A stretch of DNA of 64,000 bases from Brachyhypopomus gauderio. Taxonomy: Eukaryota > Chordata > Actinopteri > Gymnotiformes > Hypopomidae. The DNA lies in assembly GCF_052324685.1 (NCBI RefSeq), contig NC_135226.1:18549973-18613972 (forward strand), given 5' to 3'. A program made the position numbers and the translations under genes. The notes beneath the pieces were generated by a model. It was not told the origin of the DNA. It searched no databases and saw only the letters and a program-made list of their open reading frames with translations. Each line of letters starts with the position of its first letter. The first letter of the stretch is position 1. Positions 62,733 through 64,000 of the stretch are shown here, piece after piece.

Positions 62733-63793
62733 CTCGCCCGGTCCGACGATCTGCTGTCCTGTCTCACGCGGTCGCCCAACGTCTCGGGCTGCTAACTTGA
62801 CTGCACTCACTCCGAGTTCCAGCACTCTCCACTTCTCTCTGGCTCTAGACGGTTTAAAATCCTGAGCAAGTCCACAGCGACCTCCACAGAGCCAGACGGA
62901 CGTCCTGCTGGGGCAAAACACACTGAAAATGAATCTCCACACAATCTTTCAGTCAGCTGAAGCAACTCTCCTGTTAAAAAACCCCACTCCAGTAAACCCT
63001 TCCAGAAATACGAGGACATACTTGCTCAGAGTGCAAGATTTAAAAATCATTTCTGTTTTATTGCACATATGTTCACAAACCTGTGCTGCAGATGTGTCTC
63101 CTTAGTTCAGTGTAGGTTCTGCCCAGTTAGCTGTGTGTGTGTGTGTGTGAGATCTCTGGCCGCTGCACTGTTTAAAAGTGCAGCTCCTCACAGTCAGGTT
63201 AATCTCCCAGCCCTCAGCTCGGGGGCGGGATCTGAGACGGAGGGAGGGGAAGTGGGAGGAGGGGCGGAGTCACATTCTCCCCTGGCCTACTGCGGGCTGT
63301 TGGAAATAGTGCCCTTTTGTTTTGGTTGTCTGTTACTCTCCCCATTACCAGTGTATTTCTGTCATTCTCCACTTTCACAACACAAAAGCTCACTCTGCTA
63401 CTCTCTCTCTCTCTCTCTCCCTCCCTCTCTTCCTCCCTTCTTTCTCTCTTTCTCTCCCTCTGCTGTGTTCTGGAGTCTGTAGTGGCTCTCTCTCTCCCTG
63501 AGTGTAGTCACATGACAGGACAGAATATGCTTTTGTTTGAATTGTCTCCCTTTTACAAGAGAGACACAGGGGTCAAGATTCCACTCCAGAGAGCCCAGAC
63601 GTGCCTTGACCATTTAAATACAGTAGGCAAAAAAGTCCAAAATGATGTGTGTCCAGTGTGCCCTTTAACCTCCCACACACGTGACCTCACTTCACTATAC
63701 AGTGCTGTGACATTTCTGCCTCCAAAAACAGCCTGATTACAATAGACTGGAGTGTGCTGTGAAATCTGGCACATGAGATGATTATGGGATGTT

Positions 63794-63828
<35 letters not shown>

Positions 63829-64000
63829 GTTCGGTGGGGTGAATTGCAGTGCTGATGGTCTAAAGCTGCCTCCCCAGTGAAGGCAGCCTGAAACAACTTC
63901 ACATTCCAGCCCTGTGTTTACTGTAAACACTAGAGACTGAGGGACAGCAGAGGTGATTTATAGCACCGTGCTGTCAGCGTGGACACAGACTCCCTCCAAA
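62733..64000. other. smtnl2 5' flank
   Basis: 62733-62900 is the likely smtnl2 5' UTR. Further right are a short GT tract (about 63133-63148), a TC-rich block (63402-63460) and a GT tract (63792-63830). No other gene is recognised before the window ends. Confidence 0.45.

Overview
This window is vertebrate nuclear DNA, almost certainly from a ray-finned (teleost) fish. Seven multi-exon, GT-AG spliced genes can be rebuilt exon by exon from the sequence. Repeat content is typical of fish: Tc1-like transposons, an L2-type LINE, many (CA)n/(GA)n microsatellites and several minisatellites. There are no prokaryotic operons, CRISPR arrays or phage genes. The species cannot be told from sequence alone.

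Layout from left to right. Positions 1-4557 (- strand) hold the 5' part of a carboxypeptidase D gene (cpd), running off the left edge. 7188-11015 (-) is ywhae (14-3-3 epsilon), six exons, 255 aa. 12035-13243 is a decayed Tc1-like transposon. 15469-17191 (-) is crk (SH2-SH3-SH3 adaptor), three exons, 307 aa. 19749-38106 (-) is lrrc75a, four exons with large repeat-filled introns; these carry a 33-bp minisatellite, a decayed Tc1 copy, an L2 LINE with an open reverse transcriptase frame and a small inverted-repeat element. 41111-44177 (-) is poldip2, eleven exons including a 27-nt microexon. It stands head-to-head with tmem199 (45768-48373, +, six exons, 194 aa). tmem199 is followed tail-to-tail by smtnl2 (49694-62732, -, seven exons, 486 aa), whose 9-kb intron 1 is packed with microsatellites and a Tc1 remnant.

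From general knowledge, the human counterparts of all seven genes lie on chromosome 17 (YWHAE/CRK on 17p13.3, SMTNL2 on 17p13.2, LRRC75A on 17p11.2, POLDIP2/TMEM199/CPD on 17q11.2). The window is therefore a compact fish version of a block that is scattered in mammals. The genes do not form a pathway. They cover secretory-pathway peptide trimming (cpd), phosphoserine signalling (ywhae), phosphotyrosine adaptor signalling (crk), an LRR protein of unclear role (lrrc75a), mitochondrial/replication accessory function (poldip2), V-ATPase assembly in the ER/Golgi (tmem199) and an actin-associated CH-domain protein (smtnl2).

The most unusual structure is in tmem199. Three unrelated tandem arrays (94, 61 and 28 bp units) sit in or next to a 2.6-kb gene, and each repeated unit carries a sequence resembling a splice acceptor. 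Also notable is the L2 LINE in lrrc75a, whose 3' tail ends about ten bases upstream of the exon 2 splice acceptor. I found no convincing sign of a wholly new biological system.
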